From positions 85,008-149,007 of the forward strand of contig JAGAOR010000015.1 in the NCBI GenBank assembly GCA_017623605.1: DNA of 64,000 nt, in the 5' to 3' direction. A model generated the notes under the pieces. It searched no databases and was not told where the DNA came from. It was given only the letters and a program-made list of their open reading frames with translations. Positions 16,159 to 23,771 of this stretch are shown piece after piece (positions within the stretch are counted from its first letter, which is position 1; the number at the start of each line of letters is the position of its first letter). A program made the translations under genes and the position numbers. The stretch comes from Clostridia bacterium (lineage in GTDB: Bacteria > Bacillota > Clostridia > Christensenellales > Borkfalkiaceae).

Positions 16159-16329
16159 ATGATGAACGAAAAAAGTCAAGAAGTGAACACGAGCATTGGT
16201 TGCGGCGTAACGGAATGTAAATACAACCGTTCGGGCGATTATTGTACGCTTCGTAAAATTCACGTAGGCAACACCTGCTCGTGCGATGCGGAAAGCTGCA
16301 CGTGCTGTGATAGCTACGAAAAGAAATAA
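16159..16329 (+). CDS. DUF1540 small cysteine-rich protein
   Basis: A 56-aa protein with eight cysteines. The spacing IGCGVTECKYNRSGDYC followed by IHVGNTC matches the DUF1540 family, which probably binds a metal ion. The tail CSCDAESCTCC adds further cysteines, so it could also act as a small metallothionein-like store. AAAAGGAGG lies eight bases before the ATG. It has its own terminator and no obvious functional partner. Confidence 0.85.
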   Translation: MMNEKSQEVNTSIGCGVTECKYNRSGDYCTLRKIHVGNTCSCDAESCTCCDSYEKK

Positions 16330-16360
16330 CCGTAAAATAAAAATCGGTTGCTTTTTGTGT

Positions 16361-16398
16361 GAAAACCGCCTGTTTCGTTGGAAACGGACGGTTTTTTC
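16361..16398 (+). terminator. Terminator after the DUF1540 gene
   Basis: Inverted repeat AAAACCG-CC-TGTTTC / GAAACG-GA-CGGTTTTTT around GTTG, followed by a T-run. Confidence 0.85.
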
Positions 16399-16455
16399 GC
16401 GCGTTTTGTGAAAACAGAACACTCAAAAAAAAATTATCGAAAAAATAAAATCCGT

Positions 16456-16484
16456 TTGCTTTTTAAAAAAAAGGGGTGTATAAT
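16456..16484 (+). promoter_or_regulatory. Sigma-A promoter of the EIIC-like gene
   Basis: TTGCTT (16456-16461), a 17-bp spacer and TATAAT (16479-16484). Confidence 0.7.
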
Positions 16485-16517
16485 AAAATAAATATCGTAT
16501 TTACGGAGGTAAAAACT

Positions 16518-17642
16518 ATGGAAGAAACGGCGCAAGAAAAAAAGCCGACGGTTTTGGAAAAGAGTAAGGCGTATTTAAAAGCACTTCCCAAGCGTTATTT
16601 TATCACGGCGTTTTCGGGTATGGCGCAGGGTTTGTTCGTAACCTTGATCGCAGGCACGATTTTATCGCAGATCGCGGGTTGGATTGGCAATAATTATATC
16701 GGGAACACACTCAAATATATCGCGAATATCGCAAAATCCTTAATGGGCGCGGGAATTGGCGTGGGGATCGCGCACGCGCTTGGAAAAAATAAACTCCTCG
16801 TCTTTTCAGCGGCGGTGGCGGGTATGGTCGGCGCGTTTGCCGATAAACTTATGATCGGTTCTGCTCCGCTCGTATCGCTCGCGCTCGGCGCGCCTGGAAA
16901 TCCGATCGGGGCGTATGTCGTTACGATGCTCGTCGTGGAGGTGGTGGGTTTATACGCGGGAAAAACCAAACTCGACATTCTGCTCGTACCCCTCGGCGCG
17001 CTCGTGTTCTCTTTCTTGGGCGTGTTCGTGGCGTATCCGTTTATTTTGCTTATCAATTTGCTCGGAAACGCGATCGCGATTGCAACCAACGCTGCGCCTT
17101 TGATTATGGGTATTGTGATTGCGGTGATTATGGGCGTTTTACTTACAATGCCGACTTCCTCTGCTGCGATTTGGGTTGCAGTATCTGCGCAGGTTTCCGC
17201 GGGGAACGAAGCGGCAATGCTTCTTGCAGGCGGCGCGGCAACCGTCGGTTGCGCTTGTCATATGGTCGGCTTTGCCGTGGCAAGTTTTAGAGAAAACGGC
17301 GTGAGCGGGCTTATCTCGCAAGGGATTGGAACGAGTATGCTCCAAATTCCGAACATTATGAAAAAGCCTGTGATTATGCTTCCTATGATTATATCGTCTG
17401 CTATTTTAGGTCCGCTTTCCACCTGCGTGTTTATGCTCAAATGCGGGGCAAGCGGCGGCGGTATGGGTACGAGCGGGCTCGTCGGCGTGTTTGATTTGTT
17501 CAATTATACGAGTGGCGCGCTTGGGATCGTGGGGATCTTCTTGCTTATGATCGTACTTCCTGCGGTGCTTAATTTCTTCATTTCTGAATTTATGAGAAAG
17601 AAAGGTTGGATAAAAGAAGGGGATATGAAGCTTCCTGAATAA
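16518..17642 (+). CDS. Stand-alone PTS EIIC-type membrane protein
   Basis: A 374-aa integral membrane protein with about nine to ten hydrophobic segments and a soluble N-terminal ~25 residues. The glycine-rich repeats (SLMGAGIGVGIAHALGK, LTMPTSSAAIWVAVSA, ISSAILGPLSTCVF) fit the PTS_EIIC_2 family. These proteins resemble the sugar-translocating subunit of phosphotransferase systems, but no EIIA, EIIB, HPr or sugar enzyme lies nearby. Family members of this stand-alone kind have no established substrate. The start at 16518 follows ACGGAGG; an in-frame ATG at 16476 lies in the promoter. Confidence 0.8.
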   Translation: MEETAQEKKPTVLEKSKAYLKALPKRYFITAFSGMAQGLFVTLIAGTILSQIAGWIGNNYIGNTLKYIANIAKSLMGAGIGVGIAHALGKNKLLVFSAAVAGMVGAFADKLMIGSAPLVSLALGAPGNPIGAYVVTMLVVEVVGLYAGKTKLDILLVPLGALVFSFLGVFVAYPFILLINLLGNAIAIATNAAPLIMGIVIAVIMGVLLTMPTSSAAIWVAVSAQVSAGNEAAMLLAGGAATVGCACHMVGFAVASFRENGVSGLISQGIGTSMLQIPNIMKKPVIMLPMIISSAILGPLSTCVFMLKCGASGGGMGTSGLVGVFDLFNYTSGALGIVGIFLLMIVLPAVLNFFISEFMRKKGWIKEGDMKLPE

Positions 17643-17643
17643 T

Positions 17644-17677
17644 AAAAATCGCGACTATTCAATAGTCGCGATTTTTA
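17644..17677. terminator. Bidirectional terminator
   Basis: Perfect stem AAAAATCGCGACTAT / ATAGTCGCGATTTTT around TCA, between two convergent genes. It ends inside the last bases before the DUF1846 stop. Confidence 0.92.
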
Positions 17678-19153
17678 TTATACTTTTGTAGGACATCTTT
17701 GCGGTTCGCAGGTTACGTGCATACCCAAAGATTTAAAGGTTTTTTCGTCCACGTGAGAAAGGATTACCGTGGAATGGATTTCGCAATTTTTCAGCTTGTC
17801 CAGCTGTTCCAAGGCGAGCTTTGCCATTCGATCGGAAACGGCGCAAATGGCAAGTGCCATCAAGATTTCGTCTGTGTGTAAGCGGGGATTTACCGAACCC
17901 ATGTGATTGACTTTAAGCCGTTGTATGGGTTCAATAATCGTGGGGGAGATGAGCTCGATAGAATCGTCGATACCGCCCAAAACCTTTAACGCGTTGAGTA
18001 GAGCCGCCGCGCTTGCGCCCAAAAGATCGCCTGTTTTTCCCGTTACGATTCGTCCGTCGTCAAGCTCGATCGCGACGGCGGGTGCGCCCGTTTGTTGCGC
18101 TTTTTTAAGCGCGGGCGCAACGGGTTTTCTATCTTCTTCGGATATGCCCGCTTTGCTCATCAAAAGCTCGATTTTGGCAACTACTTCCTTGCCGATACGT
18201 CCTTTTCTTGCGTCGCAAAGCGCGGAATAATATCGGCGAATGATTTCGCCTTCGGAAGCCTTTCTACAAGCCTCGTCGTCCACGATACAAAAGCCCGCCA
18301 TATTCACGCCCATATCCGTGGGGGATTTATACGGCGAATACCCCAAAATCTTTTCAAGCATAGCGCTCACCACGGGGAAAATTTCCACGTCGCGGTTATA
18401 ATTCACGGCGAGCGATTGATAGGCTTCCAAATGATAGGGATCAATCATATTCACGTCGTTGAGATCAGCGGTTGCGGCTTCATACGCCGCGTTCACGGGG
18501 TGGGAGAGGGGTAAATTCCAGATCGGGAACGTTTCGAATTTCGCATAGCCCGCTTTCACGCCGCGTAAATTTTCGTGGTATAATTGCGATAAACACGTCG
18601 CCATTTTTCCACTACCAGGTCCAGGTGCAGTTACTACCACCAAACGACGGGAGGTGGGAACGTATTCGTTTTTGCCGTAGCCCTCCGCGCTTACGATCTT
18701 TTGTACGTCCGAGGGATACCCCTCGATTGCGTAGTGCTTATATACCTTTACGCCGATTGCGTTCAGGCGTTTGATAAAGCCGTCTACGGCGGGTTGAGGG
18801 CTATACATCGTCATAACGACGCTCCCCACGAACAAGCCCTTACTTTGGAAAATATCAATAAGCCGCAATACGTCTACGTCGTAGGTGATGCCAAGATCAC
18901 TACGATACTTATTTTTGATAATATCGTTCGCGGAAATGACGACGAGGATTTCGGCTACGTCTTTGAGCTTTAACAGCATTTTAATCTTACTATCAGGCTC
19001 AAAACCAGGGAGTACGCGAGAGGCGTGGTAATCGTCGAACAGCTTTCCGCCAAATTCGAGATACAGCTTGTCCCCGAACGAATGGATACGTTCCTGTATC
19101 TTTTCCGATTGCAGGGAAAGGTATTTTTTATTGTCGAAACCGATTGAATGCAC
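17678..19153 (-). CDS. DUF1846 family protein
   Basis: A 491-aa cytoplasmic protein of the widespread Firmicutes DUF1846 family. The typical opening IGFDNKKYLSLQSEKIQERI is clear once the start is placed at the GTG at 19153, which has a strong GGAGGTGAGG site; longer in-frame starts would run into the promoter. The segment VVVTAPGPGSGKMATCLSQLYHE is a P-loop-like nucleotide-binding motif. A region of conserved MGVNMAGF residues follows. Structures of relatives exist, but no physiological function is firmly known. It is monocistronic. Confidence 0.85.
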   Translation of the reverse strand: MHSIGFDNKKYLSLQSEKIQERIHSFGDKLYLEFGGKLFDDYHASRVLPGFEPDSKIKMLLKLKDVAEILVVISANDIIKNKYRSDLGITYDVDVLRLIDIFQSKGLFVGSVVMTMYSPQPAVDGFIKRLNAIGVKVYKHYAIEGYPSDVQKIVSAEGYGKNEYVPTSRRLVVVTAPGPGSGKMATCLSQLYHENLRGVKAGYAKFETFPIWNLPLSHPVNAAYEAATADLNDVNMIDPYHLEAYQSLAVNYNRDVEIFPVVSAMLEKILGYSPYKSPTDMGVNMAGFCIVDDEACRKASEGEIIRRYYSALCDARKGRIGKEVVAKIELLMSKAGISEEDRKPVAPALKKAQQTGAPAVAIELDDGRIVTGKTGDLLGASAAALLNALKVLGGIDDSIELISPTIIEPIQRLKVNHMGSVNPRLHTDEILMALAICAVSDRMAKLALEQLDKLKNCEIHSTVILSHVDEKTFKSLGMHVTCEPQRCPTKV

Positions 19154-19184
19154 CTGCCTCACCTCCGTTTTTGCTATTATATCT

Positions 19185-19213
19185 ATTTTAGCAAAATTTC
19201 CCGCTTTTGTCAA
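19185..19213 (-). promoter_or_regulatory. Sigma-A promoter of the DUF1846 gene
   Basis: Minus strand TTGACA (19213-19208), a 17-bp spacer and TAAAAT (19190-19185). It supports the GTG start at 19153. Confidence 0.75.
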
Positions 19214-19256
19214 TGCTATGAGCGCGGATTTTGGCGGGGAAAAATGAGATTTTTTT

Positions 19257-19288
19257 AAAAAGAAAACCGCGGGTTTGTGCCGCGGTCG
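19257..19288 (-). terminator. Terminator after the Nudix gene
   Basis: On the minus strand, CCGCGG / CCGCGG arms around CACAAAC are followed by TTTTCTTTTT. Confidence 0.75.
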
Positions 19289-19301
19289 CCTTTTCCGTTT
19301 T

Positions 19302-19796
19302 TTAAATTTTCTTCTTTAACTCGCGGACGGCGTTGCCAAGGAAAAATTCCGCCGTCGTACCTTTGCGAATGAGCGCGATCGCTTCTTCGGGCGTACACCA
19401 ACGCGCCTCGGACACTTCGTCTTCTTTAAGCTTGATTTCTTGATCTTCGACGATGACGATAAAATTCAGCATCAAAAGCTCCTTTTTTTGGTGATAGCGA
19501 GAAGACATATATTTGGCTTTCACAACGTTTAAACCAAGCTCCTCCTTGATCTCGCGAGGGATCGTCTTTTCGGCGTTTTCTCCCTTTTTTACGTAGCCTG
19601 CGAACAAGATAAAATCGTCGTCCTCCACGTGCTTGGCAAGCAGTATTTTATCCTGCGCACGGTTGGTTACCACCATACTCACCGCCACCGAAAATTGCGG
19701 GAACATATACGATTCGCATTGGTTACAATAGGGCACGAGTCCCTCGTTTTCGCAAAAGCGGAGCGAAAGCTTTTGTCCACATTCTCTGCAAAACAT
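19302..19796 (-). CDS. Nudix hydrolase with N-terminal zinc ribbon
   Basis: A 164-aa hydrolase. The N-terminal four-cysteine zinc ribbon (CREC...CNQC, residues 3-27) resembles that of NudC-type NADH pyrophosphatases. The Nudix box fits the consensus GX5EX7REUXEEXGU exactly: GYVKKGENAEKTIPREIKEE, then LGL. The catalytic glutamates are intact. The NudC-specific SQPWPFPxS tail motif is absent, so the substrate may be another nucleotide or ADP-sugar derivative. AAGGAGG precedes the ATG, and it is transcribed alone. Confidence 0.88.
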   Translation of the reverse strand: MFCRECGQKLSLRFCENEGLVPYCNQCESYMFPQFSVAVSMVVTNRAQDKILLAKHVEDDDFILFAGYVKKGENAEKTIPREIKEELGLNVVKAKYMSSRYHQKKELLMLNFIVIVEDQEIKLKEDEVSEARWCTPEEAIALIRKGTTAEFFLGNAVRELKKKI

Positions 19797-19861
19797 AATT
19801 TCTTTTGCCTCCTTATCTTTTTTTCTATATACTTTTTTATAATTTTATGCGCTTCTATATT

Positions 19862-19890
19862 ATAATACCCTTTTTTTTCGCGTTTGTCAA
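19862..19890 (-). promoter_or_regulatory. Sigma-A promoter of the Nudix gene
   Basis: Minus strand TTGACA (19890-19885), a 17-bp spacer and TATTAT (19867-19862). Confidence 0.65.
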
Positions 19891-19937
19891 CAGGGCAAGG
19901 AAAATTTTTTTAAATTTTCATAAAATTTACAAATCTC

Positions 19938-19966
19938 TTGCCAAAAACCGTTCGTTGTGTTATAAT
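19938..19966 (+). promoter_or_regulatory. Sigma-A promoter of prmA
   Basis: TTGCCA (19938-19943), a 17-bp spacer and TATAAT (19961-19966). The ATG at 19976 lies nine bases after the -10, leaving a leader of at most about three bases. Confidence 0.75.
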
Positions 19967-19975
19967 AATTGTATT

Positions 19976-20923
19976 ATGAAATATATCGAACTGACTATTC
20001 ACACCACCACCGAAGCGAGCGAGATTATCGCGGATATTATGTGGAATTATACCGATTTCGGCGTAACCATTTGCGATCGAAACGATATTATTGCGCTCCA
20101 AACGAGCAAGGAAACGACCTATTGGGATTATATGGACGACGAGCTTACCGAAAATAAACAATCGGACGTACTCGTGAAATGTTATGTCGAAGAAGCTTGC
20201 GCCAAAGAAACCGTTGCTTCTATCCTTGCCGATATTCAAAATGCGAAAGCGCTTTCGGAGGGTGCGATTCCGTTCGGTACGCTCGAAGACACCAAGCGCA
20301 CCGTTGACGGCGACGATTGGATCGACGTTTGGAAAAAGCATTTCAGACCGATCCGCTTGGGTAGAATCGTCGTCGTGCCCGAATGGATCGACTATACCCC
20401 CGCTGAAAACGAGCGGGTTGTTCTTCTCGATTCGAATATGGCGTTTGGCACGGGCGAGCACGAAACGACGTCTATGTGCGTGGAATGGATACAGGAATTT
20501 ATCACGCCTGATTCCGTTTGTATCGACGTAGGTTGCGGGAGCGGTATTTTGGGTATTTCCGCAATCAAGCTGGGCGCGGCAAAGGCGTATTTAACCGACA
20601 TTGATCCGATTGCCGTGGAAAGCTCGCTTCACAACTGTCATTTGAACGGCGTAGCGGATAAGGCGGTGGTGGCACATTCCAACCTCTTGGAAAACACCGA
20701 TATTTGCGCGGATATTATGTTTGCGAACATCACGGGCGAGGTGTTAAAAATGCTCGCACCGTCCATTCCTAAAAATTTAAAGCCAAACGGCGTTTTGATT
20801 TTAAGCGGTATTATTGAGAGCCGTTTACAAATGGTGAAACAAGCCTATGAGGCGGTGGGTATGGAAATTCTGCACGAACGAAAAAAAGGCGAATGGTTTT
20901 CGCTGGTGCTGAAACGGAAATGA
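19976..20923 (+). CDS. prmA: Ribosomal protein L11 methyltransferase
   Basis: A 315-aa SAM-dependent enzyme that trimethylates ribosomal protein L11. The N-terminal substrate-recognition domain is followed by FGTGEHETT, the SAM motif CIDVGCGSGILGISAIKLGA and the active-site ANITGEVL, which corresponds to the N(I/L)x motif of the family. The ATG at 19976 has no Shine-Dalgarno, and the -10 box ends nine bases before it. Upstream in-frame ATGs lie before the promoter. It starts an operon with rsmE and mtaB, a common arrangement in Firmicutes. Confidence 0.94.
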   Translation: MKYIELTIHTTTEASEIIADIMWNYTDFGVTICDRNDIIALQTSKETTYWDYMDDELTENKQSDVLVKCYVEEACAKETVASILADIQNAKALSEGAIPFGTLEDTKRTVDGDDWIDVWKKHFRPIRLGRIVVVPEWIDYTPAENERVVLLDSNMAFGTGEHETTSMCVEWIQEFITPDSVCIDVGCGSGILGISAIKLGAAKAYLTDIDPIAVESSLHNCHLNGVADKAVVAHSNLLENTDICADIMFANITGEVLKMLAPSIPKNLKPNGVLILSGIIESRLQMVKQAYEAVGMEILHERKKGEWFSLVLKRK

Positions 20924-20939
20924 TAAGGGCAGGTGCGCG

Positions 20940-21650
20940 TTGAAACGGTTTTTTGTGGATAAAATTGAAGAAATTACGTGCCTTTCAGGCGAGGAATTCG
21001 AGCACGCGAAAAATGTGCTCCGTATTGGCGTGGGCGCGGAAGTGATCTTGCTTGATAACAGTGGCAAAGAATATACCGCCGTCGTTTCCGCCGTGGAGAA
21101 AAAGCAAATGCTTTTAAACGTCGTGCGGGAAAAAGTTGGCGAGCGGGAAGCCAAAGCGGATATTTGCCTTTTGTTCGGGTATTTGAAAAACGCGGACAAA
21201 AACGAATTTATCGTGCAAAAAGCGGTGGAGCTTGGTGTGAAAAGGATCGGCGTGTTCTCCTCGCAATTTTCTTCTGCGTATATGAACGAAAATAAGTTAG
21301 AACGTTTAAATAAGGTTTCGCGGGAGGCGGCGAAGCAATGCTTGCGCTCGGTTGCGCCGAAAGTGGAATATTTTCCCTCGCTTGAGAAAGCGCTCGCGTT
21401 CGGCGGGGACTTTGCCTATAAATTATTCGCTTGCGAGTTTGCCCAAAAAAGTGAAATTGCGTTTTCCGATTTAAAAAATAGCGTGGCAATGGTGATCGGG
21501 AGCGAGGGCGGCTTTTCACGCGAGGAAGCGGAGCTTGCAAAGAAAAAAGGGTATAAGCTCGTCAGTCTTGGAAAAAGAATATTGCGCGCGGAAACGGCGG
21601 CGGTTTCACTTGCTTCTATTGTGGCGTACGAGCTGGGAGAATTGGAATGA
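20940..21650 (+). CDS. rsmE: 16S rRNA m3U1498 methyltransferase
   Basis: A 236-aa SPOUT-class methyltransferase that modifies U1498 of 16S rRNA. The C-terminal knot motifs IGSEGGFSREEAE and LGKRILRAETAAVSLASI are diagnostic. It most likely starts at the TTG at 20940 (KRFFVDKIEEI), with AGGGCAGGTG upstream; I see no ATG that keeps the N-terminal domain. It lies 16 bases after prmA and overlaps mtaB by four bases. Confidence 0.92.
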   Translation: MKRFFVDKIEEITCLSGEEFEHAKNVLRIGVGAEVILLDNSGKEYTAVVSAVEKKQMLLNVVREKVGEREAKADICLLFGYLKNADKNEFIVQKAVELGVKRIGVFSSQFSSAYMNENKLERLNKVSREAAKQCLRSVAPKVEYFPSLEKALAFGGDFAYKLFACEFAQKSEIAFSDLKNSVAMVIGSEGGFSREEAELAKKKGYKLVSLGKRILRAETAAVSLASIVAYELGELE

Positions 21651-22903
21651 AAGCGGTGGTGTTTACGCTCGGTTGCAAGGTCAACGACGTGGAAAGCGGA
21701 TCAATCATTCGCGGCTTGGAGGAGCTCGGCTACGAGGTTTCGAGAGAGCTCGAACCTGCCGATTTATATATCGTGAACACGTGCGCGGTAACGGGTGAGG
21801 CGGAGAGAAAAAGCCGTCAGGCGATCGGAAAAGCGTTAAAATTCAACACGCAGGCAAAGGTGATCGTATGCGGTTGCGCTTCGGAAAAATCCCCCGCATC
21901 GTTTGCGGGAAAGAACGTTACGGCAGTGGTGGGCGCGCAGCGAAAAAACCGTGTTTTAGAAATCGTGCGTGCGGGCTTTGAAGAAGCGTTTTGCGGGGTG
22001 CAGATTGAAAACGCGGGGGGCAGGTATGAGGAAATGATGCTTCCCGATTGCTTGAAAACGCGGCGTTTCGTGAAAATTCAAGACGGCTGTAACCGTTTTT
22101 GCTCCTATTGCGTGATTCCTTATCTGCGCGGGCGTAGCCGTAGCCGCAATTTAGAGAGTGCGGCGGAAGAAATTCTGCTCGGCGGGGCGTTTGAAACGGT
22201 GATTACGGGTATTGATATATCCGATTATAAGGACGAAAATGGGCGAGATTTAGCCGATTTGATGCTTGCCGTGAAAGACGCGGATACGCGGATTCGTTTG
22301 GGATCTATGGAAGTGGGCTTGATTACCTCGCGCTTTTTGAACGCTTTAAAGCAGGTGAAAAATTTTGCACCGCAATTCCATTTATCTTTGCAAAGCGGCT
22401 CAAACGCGGTGCTTAAAAGTATGAATCGGCACTACACGCGCGAGGAATATCTTGAAAAATGTCAAATGATCAAAGAGGCGTTTCCGTATGCCGCAATTAC
22501 GACGGATATAATCGCGGGGTTTCCCACCGAAACGGAAGCGGATTTCGAGGCTTCCCTGCGGATTGTAAGAGAGGCGGGCTTTGCGCAAATTCACGCCTTT
22601 CCGTATTCCCCACGAGAGGGAACGAACGCGTTCAAAAAATATAAAGAATTACCCTTTTCCGTCAAAAAGGAACGCGTCGAAAGACTTTTACAAGCCGGCG
22701 CAAGCGAACGGGAAAAGTATATGCGCGGATTTTTGGGTAAAACGCTTAACGTCGTACCCGAACAATGCGAGAACGGGTTTACACAGGGGTATTCCGAAAA
22801 TTATATCCGCGTATACGTGGAGGGTGAAACGGAAAAACGACTTTTGCAGGTATGCGCCGAGCGACTTTTTAAAGACGGCGTTTTGGCAAAGTTAATTAAA
22901 TAA
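21647..22903 (+). CDS. mtaB: tRNA t6A37 methylthiotransferase MtaB
   Basis: A 418-aa radical-SAM enzyme that adds a methylthio group to t6A37 of tRNAs. The UPF0004 domain begins VVFTLGCKVNDVESG and includes cysteines for an auxiliary [4Fe-4S] cluster. The radical-SAM CxxxCxxC is CNRFCSYC in QDGCNRFCSYCVIPYLRG. A C-terminal TRAM-like region follows. KVND instead of the NxQ of MiaB marks it as MtaB. It overlaps rsmE by four bases. Confidence 0.94.
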   Translation: MKAVVFTLGCKVNDVESGSIIRGLEELGYEVSRELEPADLYIVNTCAVTGEAERKSRQAIGKALKFNTQAKVIVCGCASEKSPASFAGKNVTAVVGAQRKNRVLEIVRAGFEEAFCGVQIENAGGRYEEMMLPDCLKTRRFVKIQDGCNRFCSYCVIPYLRGRSRSRNLESAAEEILLGGAFETVITGIDISDYKDENGRDLADLMLAVKDADTRIRLGSMEVGLITSRFLNALKQVKNFAPQFHLSLQSGSNAVLKSMNRHYTREEYLEKCQMIKEAFPYAAITTDIIAGFPTETEADFEASLRIVREAGFAQIHAFPYSPREGTNAFKKYKELPFSVKKERVERLLQAGASEREKYMRGFLGKTLNVVPEQCENGFTQGYSENYIRVYVEGETEKRLLQVCAERLFKDGVLAKLIK

Positions 22904-22920
22904 AAAGGAGAAATAAATTT

Positions 22921-23256
22921 ATGAACGATTGTATTTTTTGTAGGATTATCAAAGGGGAAATCCCGTCGAAAAAAATGTATGAAGACGAGCAAATGATCGT
23001 GATTTGCGACATTGAGCCGAAAGCGAAGCTGCATTATTTGTGTATTCCCAAAACGCATTTTGCCCTGCTTTCCGAAATGGACGAGGAAAAGGCAAAAACG
23101 CTCAAATACTGTTTTGAAAAGATTGCCGCGCTTGCGCCCTCTTGGGGGCTTGACGGTGGCTATCGCGTGATTATCAATCAAGGCGAAAACGGCGGTCAAG
23201 CCGTCAAGCACTTGCATATCCACTTGCTCGGCGGTGAAAAATTAAAGGATTTTTAA
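22921..23256 (+). CDS. hinT: HIT-family nucleotide hydrolase
   Basis: A 111-aa histidine-triad protein. CIFCRIIKGEIPS at the start includes two zinc-binding-type cysteines, and the catalytic HLHIHLLGG triad is near the C-terminus. HinT relatives hydrolyse AMP-lysine and similar phosphoramidates. It follows mtaB by 17 bases with an AAGGAG site and ends at a terminator, so it closes this operon. Confidence 0.94.
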   Translation: MNDCIFCRIIKGEIPSKKMYEDEQMIVICDIEPKAKLHYLCIPKTHFALLSEMDEEKAKTLKYCFEKIAALAPSWGLDGGYRVIINQGENGGQAVKHLHIHLLGGEKLKDF

Positions 23257-23279
23257 GGTATAAGACAAGAAAATCGGGG

Positions 23280-23319
23280 CAATAATCCCTTTCGCAAGAT
23301 TTGCGGGAGGGATTTTTTT
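23280..23319 (+). terminator. Terminator of hinT that also carries the next gene's ribosome-binding site
   Basis: Arms AATCCCTTTCGCAA and TTGCGGGAGGGATT followed by ten T. GGGAGGGA in the 3' arm is the Shine-Dalgarno of the ATG at 23322. Confidence 0.85.
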
Positions 23320-23321
23320 TT

Positions 23322-23771
23322 ATGCGTTTTGCCAGAGCTATAAAAAATTTTATAACGCTCACGCTTGCCGTGGCGTTTGCGCTTGCGACCTGCTTTATCG
23401 TAAAAGTCGCGCACATATCCCGACTCTCCTCGATTACAGGCGAGCGCGCGTATTATTTGGATAGCGCGTCCTCGCAATCGCTTATCAAAACGGAGCTTTC
23501 CTTTGCTGATATATTCCGCGTGAGGGGGGAAAGCGTTTGCTTTGCGTGCACGGAAGAAAAAGAAGCGTTCGCCCTTGCTTTGATCGAGGAATACGGCGGC
23601 ACGCTTTTGTTTACGGAAGAGGCGTGCGGCGTACAATCCTATTACGCTTACGTGCCCGCTTGGGGACAGGGCGTCGCGCTCTACGGAAAACAGGTGAATT
23701 TGCATATCGCCGTTTCGTTGGAAGATAACCGTTGCGCAGTAGGAATTCCCATTATTTTCGGCGGCTTTTGA
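23322..23771 (+). CDS. Membrane-anchored protein of unknown function
   Basis: A 149-aa protein I do not recognise. Residues 10-30 (FITLTLAVAFALATCFIVKV) form a transmembrane anchor or uncleaved signal, and the rest should face outside. The exported part contains four cysteines (CFAC, EEACG, DNRC) and an aromatic stretch VQSYYAYVPAWGQGVALYGK, and ends GIPIIFGGF. A sporulation or envelope role is possible because a SpoIIQ-like gene follows, but this is only context. The ribosome-binding site is buried in the hinT terminator. The end of the gene overlaps an outer inverted repeat. Confidence 0.7.
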   Translation: MRFARAIKNFITLTLAVAFALATCFIVKVAHISRLSSITGERAYYLDSASSQSLIKTELSFADIFRVRGESVCFACTEEKEAFALALIEEYGGTLLFTEEACGVQSYYAYVPAWGQGVALYGKQVNLHIAVSLEDNRCAVGIPIIFGGF

